Assembly (NCBI GenBank): GCA_033762815.1
Contig: JANRLF010000006.1
Location: forward strand, 1 to 64,000
DNA length: 64,000 nt
Source: JANRLF01 sp033762815
Lineage (GTDB): Bacteria > Bacteroidota > Bacteroidia > Chitinophagales > CAIOSU01
Direction of reading: 5' to 3'
Notes under the pieces: model-generated
Told to the model about the DNA's origin: nothing
Databases searched by the model: none
What the model saw: the letters and a program-made list of their open reading frames with translations, nothing else
Shown here: positions 7,989 through 16,555 of the stretch, piece by piece
How positions within the stretch are numbered: the first letter of the stretch is position 1
How the letters are laid out: every line of letters begins with the position of its first letter
Made by a program: the position numbers and the translations under genes

Positions 7989-8639
7989 TTAATTGAACAG
8001 GTACATAAAGCGCAAGGAAAGATAGTTGTTCACCTGCCCCCCACCCTTACGGTCACTAAAGGGCAATGTACGGTTGGTAATATCCAATAGGGCATGGTTG
8101 TAGCGGATATTTACCGCATAATGCTTGGCGAAAATAAATGAAACGCTGCCCACAATCTCCATGCCCCTAGGTTTGTAAGGGCTGCCTTCGGGATATTCAA
8201 AAGGCTTATTGTTGCGCAACTCCTTATACCGCACCAGGTTGGTATAAGCTAAACCTACTCCAAAAATGGCCCGCTTCTTATCGTGGTAATTGATGAGCAC
8301 CGGCACGTCAATATAATCCAAAATCAGCTTGTAATCGTACACCGTATCAAATACCACTTCCGTACTACCCGCCCTGGAGCCTTTCATGTTGTACAAAATT
8401 TCAAAGCTGACCGAGAAGTTTTTGGGCAGCCTAATAAAAGCCGCCGCACCCGTATTGGCACCAAACTTTCGATAGCCTGAAATATCGTCGCCATATACTT
8501 GGCTACCATTTACCCCCAAAATAAGGGCAGGCATTATGATGGGGTCCTTCTTGTCCATTACCTTTTCCTCTTGGGTGGGGTTTTGGCCCCATACCATTAA
8601 CGGCAAAACTATCAATAGCACCCATGCTGCATTTTTCAT
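7989..8639 (-). CDS. Outer-membrane beta-barrel protein, PorT-like family
   Basis: This 216-residue protein has a signal peptide (MKNAAWVLLIVLPLMVWGQ) and alternating amphipathic strands ending in an aromatic C-terminal strand (YLSLRFMYLFN), the usual signature of a small outer-membrane barrel. It resembles the broad Bacteroidota porin/OmpA-barrel group (PF13568-like). It does not carry the opening segment expected of PorT itself, so it is not called as the T9SS component. No ligand can be assigned. Confidence 0.75.
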   Translation of the reverse strand: MKNAAWVLLIVLPLMVWGQNPTQEEKVMDKKDPIIMPALILGVNGSQVYGDDISGYRKFGANTGAAAFIRLPKNFSVSFEILYNMKGSRAGSTEVVFDTVYDYKLILDYIDVPVLINYHDKKRAIFGVGLAYTNLVRYKELRNNKPFEYPEGSPYKPRGMEIVGSVSFIFAKHYAVNIRYNHALLDITNRTLPFSDRKGGGQVNNYLSLRFMYLFN

Positions 8640-8655
8640 CTTCTTCGCTTAGTTA

Positions 8656-8663
8656 TATCTTTA
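8656..8663 (+). promoter_or_regulatory. Near-consensus -7 box (TATCTTTA)
   Basis: TATCTTTA differs from TAnnTTTG by one base and lies 18 bases before the ATG at 8682. It would drive the 8682-9715 gene pair. Confidence 0.4.
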
Positions 8664-8681
8664 ACCTAACGTAAAGCAGGC

Positions 8682-8957
8682 ATGTTCAAATATACGACAA
8701 ACACCCTGAATAAACTGGAAGCGGCTTTTCGCGAAGCGGGTTATATCGTTCGCTATGAGAAAGGCAACTTCCAAGCAGGCTATTGTATATTGGAACATAA
8801 AAAGGTGGTGGTAGTAAACAAATATTTTACCTTGGATGCCCGTATCAACTGCTTGGCCGAAATATTGGCAACGGTGGAATTGGACGAAGCATTGCTTTCC
8901 CCTTCCAGCAAAGCTTTTGTTTCCAAATTGCCTCAACAAAACAAACAGGCATCGTGA
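8682..8957 (+). CDS. Conserved hypothetical small protein
   Basis: This 91-residue protein has no signal peptide or membrane segment. The sequence (LNKLEAAFREAGYIVRYEKGNF, then GYCILEHKKVVVVNKYFTLDARINCL) suggests a compact alpha/beta fold. It resembles an uncharacterised Bacteroidota family seen next to metallo-hydrolases, but no function is known to me. Its TGA stop overlaps the GTG start of the PhnP-like gene as GTGA. The two are therefore probably translated in a coupled manner and may work together. Confidence 0.75.
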   Translation: MFKYTTNTLNKLEAAFREAGYIVRYEKGNFQAGYCILEHKKVVVVNKYFTLDARINCLAEILATVELDEALLSPSSKAFVSKLPQQNKQAS

Positions 8958-9715
8958 AAGTGACCTTCTTGGGCACGGGCACTTCAGGTGGTGTACCCAT
9001 GATTGGCTGCCCATGCCAAGTCTGCCATTCTGCTGATACCAAAGATCAACGCCTCCGCTCTTCCATTTTAATTGAAAAAAATGGCAAAACACTGGTGGTA
9101 GATACCGGCCCCGATTTCAGACAACAAATGCTGAGGGAAAGGGTGAACCAATTGGATGGGGTACTCTACACCCATGGACATATTGACCACACCGGCGGCC
9201 TGGATGACATACGTGCCTACAATTTTTTTCAGAAACTGGATATGCCCTTGTATATGGACGAACTGACGGAAACTATCATCCGCCGCCAGTTTGCTTATGT
9301 GTTCGATAATGTTTCGTATCCCGGTATCCCAAGGGTAAGATTACAACGTATAGAAAACCGCCCTTTCACTGCCGAGGGTATCTCAGTAGTACCCATACAA
9401 GTAATGCACTTAAACATGCCAGTAGTGGCTTTTAGAATTGACGACTTTACCTACATTACCGATGCCAACCGCATTGCCGAGGAAGAGAAGAAAAAAGTAT
9501 TGGGCTGCAAAGTATTGGTATTGAATGCGCTCAGAAAGGAAAAGCATATTTCCCACTTTAACCTTTCAGAGGCGTTAGAGCTCATCGAAGAGCTGGCACC
9601 AGAAACGGCTTATCTTACGCACATTAGCCATCAAATGGGTCTGCATGAAGAAGTCAGCAAAGAATTGCCCTCCAATGTGCACTTAGCATACGATGGGCTA
9701 AAATTGCAGCTATAG
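8954..9715 (+). CDS. MBL-fold metallo-hydrolase, PhnP-like
   Basis: This 253-residue metallo-beta-lactamase-fold hydrolase has the N-terminal FLGTGTSGGVPMIGCPC. It has a Cys-rich loop (CPCQVCHSAD) like that of PhnP phosphodiesterases, and the metal-binding motif THGHIDHTGGLDD. Later metal ligands are in VMHLNMPV, the Asp of YITDANRI, and the His of LTHISHQMG. PhnP hydrolyses cyclic ribose phosphates from phosphonate breakdown. Many relatives are annotated only as phosphoribosyl cyclic phosphodiesterase-like, and no phn genes are nearby, so the substrate is open. The start is GTG at 8954, overlapping the upstream gene. It ends two bases from the convergent cysN. Confidence 0.88.
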   Translation: MKVTFLGTGTSGGVPMIGCPCQVCHSADTKDQRLRSSILIEKNGKTLVVDTGPDFRQQMLRERVNQLDGVLYTHGHIDHTGGLDDIRAYNFFQKLDMPLYMDELTETIIRRQFAYVFDNVSYPGIPRVRLQRIENRPFTAEGISVVPIQVMHLNMPVVAFRIDDFTYITDANRIAEEEKKKVLGCKVLVLNALRKEKHISHFNLSEALELIEELAPETAYLTHISHQMGLHEEVSKELPSNVHLAYDGLKLQL

Positions 9716-9717
9716 TC

Positions 9718-10995
9718 TTAAATAATCATACCCGCACCAACCGTTTCGTTGGTCTGCTCATCGATAATGATTAAACTGCCCGTATTGCGGTTCTTTCGGT
9801 AGGAATCATAGAATAAAGGCGTGGTAGTGCGCAAGGAAATACGGCCTATTTCATTCAATCCTATCGTATGGTCGTCTTCAATTCGGTGTAAAGTGTTGAT
9901 ATTGATTTTGTACTTCACCTCCTTTACAACACAACGTGCGTTGCGGGTAGTGTGCTTTATAGCATACTTACCACCAGCGTTCAGTGGCCTTTCATTCAGC
10001 CAGCAAACCATCAGGTCAATATCTTGGCCAATTTGTGGAACATTGCCTTCTTTGATAATCATATCGCCACGGCTAATGTCAATTTCATCGGCCAACCTGA
10101 TAGTAACCGACATGGGCGCATAGGCTTCATTCAAAGCACCATCGTAAGTATCAATGGACTTAATGGTGGTAGAAAAGCCTGAGGGTAAAGCCATTACCTT
10201 ATCGCCCACTTTGAACACGCCACCAGCAATACGCCCCGCATAACCGCGGTAGTCATGATACTCGGTTGATTGTGGCCGAATAACATATTGCACGGGAAAC
10301 CGGCAATCGATATGGTTCAGGTCGCTGGCAATGTGGATGGTTTCCAACAAAAACAATAGGGTGGGCCCTTCGTACCAGGGCATGTGTTTGCTGCGGTCTA
10401 CCACATTGTCGCCATTTAGGGCACTGATGGGTATTACCCGCACATCTTTTACATCCAAACGGGTAGCAAAATCTTTCAGCTGCTGCTGGATATCATCAAA
10501 CACCTGCTGGCTGTATTCCACCAAATCCATCTTGTTGATACAAACCACCACGTGGGGTATTTGCAACAAAGAGGCAATAAACAAGTGGCGTCGGGTTTGT
10601 TCCAAAATCCCTTTACGGGCATCTACCAGCACGATGGCCAAATTGGCGGTAGATGCGCCCGTCACCATATTGCGGGTGTACTGTATGTGCCCAGGCGTAT
10701 CGGCAATAATGAATTTACGCTTCGGGGTAGAATAGTAGCGATAAGCCACATCTATGGTAATGCCCTGCTCCCTTTCGGCGCGTAGGCCATCCGTCAAAAG
10801 CGCGAGATTCACATATTCTTCCCCCTTTTGCTCACTGGTTTTTCTAATGGCCTCATATTGGTCTTCGAAAATGGATTTGCTATCATACAACAGCCTGCCG
10901 ATAAGGGTGCTCTTACCATCATCGACACTGCCTGCGGTAGTAAAGCGCAACAGTTCCATTTTCATGTATGCCTTGCTGTCAAATTGCTCGTCCAT
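9718..10995 (-). CDS. cysN: Sulfate adenylyltransferase subunit 1 (CysN, GTPase)
   Basis: CysN is the GTPase that drives CysD to make adenosine 5'-phosphosulfate (APS) from sulfate and ATP in the cytoplasm. The protein has P-loop AGSVDDGKST, switch II DTPGHIQYTRN, and the guanine specificity motif NKMD. EF-Tu-like beta-barrel domains follow in the C-terminal half. The chosen ATG at 10995 gives MDEQFDSKAYMKMELLRF (425 residues). The open frame extends 14 codons further to 11037, but those residues are not typical of the family. It lacks the fused CysC domain found in some bacteria, consistent with the separate cysC here. It follows cysD after about 150 bases without another recognised feature. 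Confidence 0.95.
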   Translation of the reverse strand: MDEQFDSKAYMKMELLRFTTAGSVDDGKSTLIGRLLYDSKSIFEDQYEAIRKTSEQKGEEYVNLALLTDGLRAEREQGITIDVAYRYYSTPKRKFIIADTPGHIQYTRNMVTGASTANLAIVLVDARKGILEQTRRHLFIASLLQIPHVVVCINKMDLVEYSQQVFDDIQQQLKDFATRLDVKDVRVIPISALNGDNVVDRSKHMPWYEGPTLLFLLETIHIASDLNHIDCRFPVQYVIRPQSTEYHDYRGYAGRIAGGVFKVGDKVMALPSGFSTTIKSIDTYDGALNEAYAPMSVTIRLADEIDISRGDMIIKEGNVPQIGQDIDLMVCWLNERPLNAGGKYAIKHTTRNARCVVKEVKYKININTLHRIEDDHTIGLNEIGRISLRTTTPLFYDSYRKNRNTGSLIIIDEQTNETVGAGMII

Positions 10996-11146
10996 TGTTG
11001 TTAGTATGACCTTTAGGGTAAGCATATAGCTACCCAATTTGTTTTAATTTTTAGTGGTTACGCGGCTAGGTAAAGTTGCTGCGCATAACTCAATCGTAAA
11101 TTGTCAATTGTACTTCGTAAATATATTCGTTACAGTCTTGCTACTA

Positions 11147-12049
11147 TCAAAAGTATCCCGCCTTCTTTCTATCTTCCATAGCGGTATCCGACCGCTTATC
11201 GTCCGCACGGCCACCACGTTCCGTTACCCTTGCAGCAGCCACTTCCTGTATGATTTCGTCCAAAGTAGCTGCCTCTGAAAATGTTGCCCCCGTACAAGTG
11301 GCATCACCAATGGTACGGAAACGCACTACCCGTTCCTCAGGTACTTCGCTATCGCGCATATTCATAAAGGGCGTTTCGGCATACCACATACCGTCCCGTT
11401 CAAAAACCTTTCTGGTATGGCTGAAATACAAGGATGGCATCGGTATATTTTCCATGGCGATATATTGCCACACGTCCAATTCCGTCCAGTTACTGATGGG
11501 GAAAACCCTAAAGTGCTCGCCCATGTGCTTGCGGGCATTGAACAAGTTCCAAAGTTCAGGGCGTTGGTTTTTGGGGTCCCATTGGCCAAACTCATCACGG
11601 TGGCTGAAGAAACGTTCTTTTGCACGGGCCTTTTCCTCATCGCGACGGGCACCGCCCATGGCTGCATCAAATTTGTTGACCTCAATGGTTTCCAACAAGG
11701 TGGCAGTTTGCAATAGGTTGCGGCTGGCATTGTAGCCCGTTTCCTCACGTACCTTACCCTCATCGATGGATTTTTGTACCGAGCCGACAATGAGCCTTGC
11801 GCCCAGCTCTTTCACCAGCCAGTCGCGGTATTCAATGGTTTCGGGAAAATTGTGGCCCGTATCGATATGCACCAAGGGGAAAGGCAGATTGGCAGGATAA
11901 AAGGCCTTTCTGGCCAAATGGCTCATTACAATGGAATCCTTTCCGCCTGAAAACAGCAAGGCCGGGTTTTGAAACTCAGCAGCTACTTCCCTGATAACGT
12001 AAATGGATTCGGCCTCAAGTTCCTTCAGATGGTTCAGATGATAAGCCAT
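11147..12049 (-). CDS. cysD: Sulfate adenylyltransferase subunit 2 (CysD)
   Basis: This is the catalytic ATP sulfurylase subunit that forms APS from ATP and sulfate. The 300-residue protein carries the PP-loop pyrophosphatase motif LLFSGGKDSIVM near residue 32, the conserved HIDTGHNFPE, and the C-terminal RGGRADDKRSDTAMEDRKKAGYF typical of CysD. It overlaps the end of cysC by 35 bases, indicating one transcript. The start MAYHLNHLKELEAESIYVI matches the usual family N-terminus. Confidence 0.96.
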   Translation of the reverse strand: MAYHLNHLKELEAESIYVIREVAAEFQNPALLFSGGKDSIVMSHLARKAFYPANLPFPLVHIDTGHNFPETIEYRDWLVKELGARLIVGSVQKSIDEGKVREETGYNASRNLLQTATLLETIEVNKFDAAMGGARRDEEKARAKERFFSHRDEFGQWDPKNQRPELWNLFNARKHMGEHFRVFPISNWTELDVWQYIAMENIPMPSLYFSHTRKVFERDGMWYAETPFMNMRDSEVPEERVVRFRTIGDATCTGATFSEAATLDEIIQEVAAARVTERGGRADDKRSDTAMEDRKKAGYF

Positions 12050-12662
12050 GTACAGCTTCGTATTTAATCTTTGGTAAAATAAAATCCAACACTTGTCGAG
12101 CCGATTCTTCTATGCTTTGGCGGTCGGTATGCAACTCCAAGTCGGCATTTACAGGGGCCTCGAAGGGCGCATCCAAGCCTGTAAAGTTTTTGATTTCTCC
12201 CTTTCTTGCCTTTTGGTACAAGCCTTTCACATCACGCTGCTCGCACACTTCAAAGGGGGCATTCACATACACCTCTATAAAATCAGCCTCCCCGATGACT
12301 TGTTTGGCCAACTGGCGCAAATCTTCCGTGGGGCTTACAAAGCAATTGAGGGTAATAATGCCACAATCCAAAAACAGCTTGGAAACCTCTGCCACTCTAC
12401 GGATATTCTCCAAGCGGTCAGCTTCGGAAAAGCCCAGATTGTTGTTGATACCCGCCCGAACGTTATCGCCATCTATTACTTGGGTCAAAAAACCCATGGC
12501 GTAGAGCTCGTACTCCAAAACACGGGCAATGGTGCTTTTCCCGCTACCTGAAAGACCGGTAAACCAAACCACCTTGGCCCTTTGCTGCAACTGTTGCTCC
12601 TTATCTTCCCTGCCCAGTAGCTGGTCGAAAATAGGGTGTATGTTTTCGGGCGTTTGGCTCAT
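12015..12662 (-). CDS. cysC: Adenylyl-sulfate kinase (CysC)
   Basis: CysC phosphorylates APS to PAPS. The 215-residue protein has the P-loop GLSGSGKSTIA near residue 33, the substrate-binding segment DGDNVRAGINNNLGFS, and the lid-region motif CFVSPTEDLR. The C-terminus is slightly longer than in many homologues and overlaps cysD by 35 bases. It is the first gene of the cysC-cysD-cysN run and has a consensus -7 box directly before its start, so the transcript may be leaderless. No PAPS reductase (cysH) or sulfite reductase gene is in the window. Confidence 0.95.
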   Translation of the reverse strand: MSQTPENIHPIFDQLLGREDKEQQLQQRAKVVWFTGLSGSGKSTIARVLEYELYAMGFLTQVIDGDNVRAGINNNLGFSEADRLENIRRVAEVSKLFLDCGIITLNCFVSPTEDLRQLAKQVIGEADFIEVYVNAPFEVCEQRDVKGLYQKARKGEIKNFTGLDAPFEAPVNADLELHTDRQSIEESARQVLDFILPKIKYEAVHGLSSEPSEGT

Positions 12663-12669
12663 CGGGCTA

Positions 12670-12677
12670 CAAATATA
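12670..12677 (-). promoter_or_regulatory. Bacteroidota -7 box (TATATTTG on minus strand) for cysC
   Basis: On the minus strand TATATTTG matches TAnnTTTG exactly. It ends 7 bases before the cysC ATG, so transcription would start within a few bases of the start codon. A TTTG lies upstream, but with 23 rather than 19-21 bp spacing. Confidence 0.55.
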
Positions 12678-12733
12678 CTAAACTTGTAGACTTTTGGAGC
12701 CAAAGTATGTTGGAATACCTTGAAGGATTAAGC

Positions 12734-15700
12734 TTATTCAGCCTTCAATAGCTTGTAAACCATTTGTTGGCCTTCGCTCTGCAACTGCAATAAGTATATA
12801 CCTACTGACAGTTGCCCAGTTTCCACCTTGGCATCCATTTCCCCTTTCTCGATGGAAACCACCTGAAGGGTCCTTCCTGTCAAATCTTTTAGGCTTACGG
12901 CTACTTGGCTTTGTGTGGCCTGTTGCAACTGTACGGTCAATTGGCTATTGAACGGATTCGGATAAATGGAAGCTCCCATTATCGCTATCTCTTCTACCCC
13001 TTCACAAAATTCAACTTGGGTGGTATCGGTAATGTTAGCGGTACAGCCATTGCCACCAGTATAGGAGTACGTAATGGTTGCCAGGCCTACTTGATTATCC
13101 TCCGGGTCGAAAATTGAATCTGTTACTCCCAATCCACTAAAGGTACCCCCTGCCGGTGTGGCAGTAAGGATATATGGCCCATAATGATCATTGCTACAAT
13201 AAGCAGAATCCAGTACGAACGATACGGTAGGCAAGGCATTTACGGTTACCAAAACGCTGTCCACATCCAAGCAGCCATTCACATCGCTTACCAATAGATA
13301 ATAATTGGTAGTGGTGTTAGGGCTTACAGAGGTGGTGCTGGTATTGGCACTATTGCTCCAGTTGTAGCTAACACCGCCGGTGCCGGTAAGTTGGGCGGTA
13401 TCGCCTTGGCAAACAGTCACATCGCTACCAGCATCTGCGGTAGGCAAGCTATTTACGGTTATTTCCACGGTGTCCGTATCGGCACAGCCATTTGCATCAG
13501 TAGCAGTTACTACATAAGTGGTGCTGGTTACTGGGCTTACATCTACGGAGAATCCAGTGGCGCCATTGCTCCAAACATAATCGTCACCGCCAAAAGCAAT
13601 CAAAGTAGTGGTGTCGTTCAAACAAATCGCAAAATCTTGGCTGGCTACCGCCACAGGAAGCGGATTTACGGTCACTTTCACCGTGTCATAAGAGAAACAA
13701 GTTACGGCACTGTCGAGTGAGCGAACCACATAATCGGTGGTAGTACTTGGTGAAACGGTATAACTGGCATTATTGATTGACCCTGGGAACCAGCGATAAT
13801 TATTGCCGCCTCCACTTGCGTTCAGCGTTACAGAGTCGCCGAAACAAATAGCCACGTCTTGACCTGCATCCACTTGGGCTACCACTGGTACGTTGATAGT
13901 AATATCGTCAGTAGCAGTACAACCAAACTGGTCTGTCAAGGTTACGGAATAAATGGTACTAGTAGTGGGATATACTATCACTTCAAAAGTAGTATCGCCA
14001 GTACTCCAAACATAGGTTTCCAGCCCACTGTTAGGGGCTATGATGGAAACACCTTGGTCAGGGCAACTACCAAAGTCGGGCCCTAAATCGGCAATTGGCG
14101 CACTCACATCTACGTTGATATTTTCGTTGCTTACGCAACCGTTGCTATCAGTAGCCTGAACCGTATATTGGCTAGGGCTGGAAGGTGAAACCAAGCTGGT
14201 GGTAGTAGTTTCGCCGCTGTGGAACCAATAATAGGAGTAATTACCGGCTCCATTCACGTTTAAATTAACACTGTTTCCCACGCATATCAAGGTATCGTTG
14301 CTCGCGGTAATTACCGGAGGGGTAAACACCCTTACAGTGATGGTATCGTAAGCCCTGCAGCCGGAATTCTCCAATATCACAGATACAGTGGTGTCTTGGT
14401 AGATATAGTCGTTATAAGTACCGCCTTGGATACCATTGCTCCAAATATAATTTTGAGCTACACCAGGGTTATAGGTAAACAAGGAACCAGGGCAAACAAT
14501 GGAGTCGTTGGTAAAGCCAGTAATGGGATATGATATTAGCGACACTTGCACCCCTACAGTTCTACCACAACCGTAGGCACTATAAGCAGTGGCACTATAA
14601 GAAGTGGCGGTGCTTGGGGCCACCGTGATGGAAAGGGTAGTATCGCCCGTATTCCAAGTAACACTGTTGCTACCAGAAACGGTTAGGGTGATGGAATCGC
14701 CGATACAAATGCTGGTATCAGGAGTAATCACCAAATTTGGGCGGGTATCTGCGTACACAAGGGCAGAATCCACATCGGTACAACCATTGGCATCGGTCAC
14801 GGTCAAGTAATAAGTGGTGGGTACCAGCGGATCGACATTGATGTTGGAGGTAGTTGCTCCAGTGCTCCATAGATAACTTACCCCCCCAGAACCAAACAAA
14901 TTTGCACCGCCAGTATTGGGGCAAGTACTGATGTTGCCACCTGCATTGGCAACTGCTTCAGGGAAAAGGCTTACAGAAACATTATCCGTAACAGTACAAC
15001 CATTTGCATCAGTAACTGTAACTGAATAGGCGGTGGTGGTGACAGGTGAAACTGTAATCGATGGTGTGGTCTCGCTGGTGCTCCATAAATAAGATATTCC
15101 GGCACTTGCAGTAAGTTGGGAAGCAGTACCTGGGCATATGCTAAAGTTAGGACCTAAGTCAAATGAAGGTACATTCACATTGATAGCTACGTCATTGGTC
15201 GCGATGCATCCGTTTGCATCGGTAACGGCTACTGCATATATGATAGTGTCAATAGGGCTCACAGTAATGCTGGCGGTATTCGCACCGTTGCTCCAGCTAT
15301 AATTTACCCCCCCAGTAGCGGTAAGAGTTAGCGTTGCGCCCAAGCAGATGGTAGTATCATTGCCAGCAAAGGCGGGAGGGAGGGAGTTAACATTTACAAT
15401 TACGTTGTCAGTAGCGGTGCAGCCTTGGGCAGAAGTGACGGTTAAAGAATAAACGGCACTTCCCGTTGGGCTCACGTTAATGGATGCTGTGGTAGCTCCA
15501 TTGCTCCATTGGTAAGTACCACCACCAGTACCCACTAAAGTGGCCGTACCTCCGAAACAAAAAGTGGTATCATTCCCCGCATCGGCAGTAGGGGGAGTAT
15601 TCACCACTACTTTTACGGTATCGGTTGAAGTAGTACAACCATTACCAGAAACAGTTACCACATAATCGGTGGTGCTAACTGGCGAAACACTAATGGACGA

Positions 15701-16468
15701 GGTAGTGGCTCCGGTGCTCCATGTGTAGCTGTTGCCACCTGATGCAGTCAAAGTAGATGATTCGCCACGACAAATGGTATCGTTAGGGCCTGCGTTGGCA
15801 CAATTGGGCGCAGCGCAAGAATATGCGCAGCTTGGTGGCTGGGTAAGAATATTGGAAGAAATGGACCAATTGCTGCTGTTGTTGATAGCACTACGAAGGG
15901 CCACTACACCAGTAGTTACGGAGCAGTTATATTGGCCATTGTCCTCATTGCCTACTGCAACAGCATTGGTGCCGTTGGTTAGTCCTTGTGGCACAGCAGA
16001 TGTATTGGATGAGGTAGCATCGGCATCCCATGTAGTACCATTGAATTGTATGGCAGCAGTGAAGGTTGGGGTAGAGGTGGTGCCTTGGTAAGCTAATATT
16101 TGGTCGCCAGAGGTGGCTAATGCAAAAGAGCCCGATATAACGTTTACTACACCCAATGAAGCAGTTGTGCCTGATATGGTGATTTGTGTGCCGCAAGGCA
16201 AGCCATTGGTGGTTGGGCTGGTCCAAAGGATAATGCCCTCGTTATTCCTAAAACTGCCGCTTGTGGGAGAAGACTGAGACCAACCGTTGTCAGTAAAAAA
16301 AATGTTGGTGGTAGCATTGATATCCCTCAACAACACAAAAGAAAAAACATCCGGATCGTCGGAATTGAAGCCAGTGAATGCAATATCGCCAGCGGAAAGG
16401 GTGGTTTGCGCATTAAGGGTAGTACATGCAAAAAATGCAAAAAATAGGGTAGCAATTCTTCTCAACAT
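12734..16468 (-). CDS. Large T9SS surface protein with about 12 SprB-like Ig/PKD-type repeats
   Basis: This 1244-residue protein has a signal peptide (MLRRIATLFFAFFACTTLNAQ). A domain of about 190 residues follows, opening GDIAFTGFNSDDPDVFSF and containing INFTDNGW-like sequence. From about residue 217 there are roughly twelve repeats of about 75-80 residues with the pattern AGNDTTICxG...YxWSNGATTxSIxVSP...VTVTDANGC, and a thirteenth divergent unit. A T9SS type A sorting domain (IYPNPFNSQLTVQL, ending YKLLKAE) closes the protein. Such repeats are typical of gliding adhesins and other filamentous surface proteins. No catalytic domain is visible. A role in adhesion or gliding is inferred from architecture. 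Confidence 0.88.
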   Translation of the reverse strand: MLRRIATLFFAFFACTTLNAQTTLSAGDIAFTGFNSDDPDVFSFVLLRDINATTNIFFTDNGWSQSSPTSGSFRNNEGIILWTSPTTNGLPCGTQITISGTTASLGVVNVISGSFALATSGDQILAYQGTTSTPTFTAAIQFNGTTWDADATSSNTSAVPQGLTNGTNAVAVGNEDNGQYNCSVTTGVVALRSAINNSSNWSISSNILTQPPSCAYSCAAPNCANAGPNDTICRGESSTLTASGGNSYTWSTGATTSSISVSPVSTTDYVVTVSGNGCTTSTDTVKVVVNTPPTADAGNDTTFCFGGTATLVGTGGGTYQWSNGATTASINVSPTGSAVYSLTVTSAQGCTATDNVIVNVNSLPPAFAGNDTTICLGATLTLTATGGVNYSWSNGANTASITVSPIDTIIYAVAVTDANGCIATNDVAINVNVPSFDLGPNFSICPGTASQLTASAGISYLWSTSETTPSITVSPVTTTAYSVTVTDANGCTVTDNVSVSLFPEAVANAGGNISTCPNTGGANLFGSGGVSYLWSTGATTSNINVDPLVPTTYYLTVTDANGCTDVDSALVYADTRPNLVITPDTSICIGDSITLTVSGSNSVTWNTGDTTLSITVAPSTATSYSATAYSAYGCGRTVGVQVSLISYPITGFTNDSIVCPGSLFTYNPGVAQNYIWSNGIQGGTYNDYIYQDTTVSVILENSGCRAYDTITVRVFTPPVITASNDTLICVGNSVNLNVNGAGNYSYYWFHSGETTTTSLVSPSSPSQYTVQATDSNGCVSNENINVDVSAPIADLGPDFGSCPDQGVSIIAPNSGLETYVWSTGDTTFEVIVYPTTSTIYSVTLTDQFGCTATDDITINVPVVAQVDAGQDVAICFGDSVTLNASGGGNNYRWFPGSINNASYTVSPSTTTDYVVRSLDSAVTCFSYDTVKVTVNPLPVAVASQDFAICLNDTTTLIAFGGDDYVWSNGATGFSVDVSPVTSTTYVVTATDANGCADTDTVEITVNSLPTADAGSDVTVCQGDTAQLTGTGGVSYNWSNSANTSTTSVSPNTTTNYYLLVSDVNGCLDVDSVLVTVNALPTVSFVLDSAYCSNDHYGPYILTATPAGGTFSGLGVTDSIFDPEDNQVGLATITYSYTGGNGCTANITDTTQVEFCEGVEEIAIMGASIYPNPFNSQLTVQLQQATQSQVAVSLKDLTGRTLQVVSIEKGEMDAKVETGQLSVGIYLLQLQSEGQQMVYKLLKAE

Positions 16469-16555
16469 CTTAAAACAGATTTTAGTAATAGGCGAAAATA
16501 CCTCAAGCTATATTACTCAGATGTTAAATCTGCTAATATTTTTTTAATAAAGCTT

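Noticed and set aside
15732..16091. 119-codon plus-strand frame opposite the repetitive surface protein
   Set aside because: It lies inside the coding region on the other strand; its composition reflects Ser/Thr-rich codons read in reverse.
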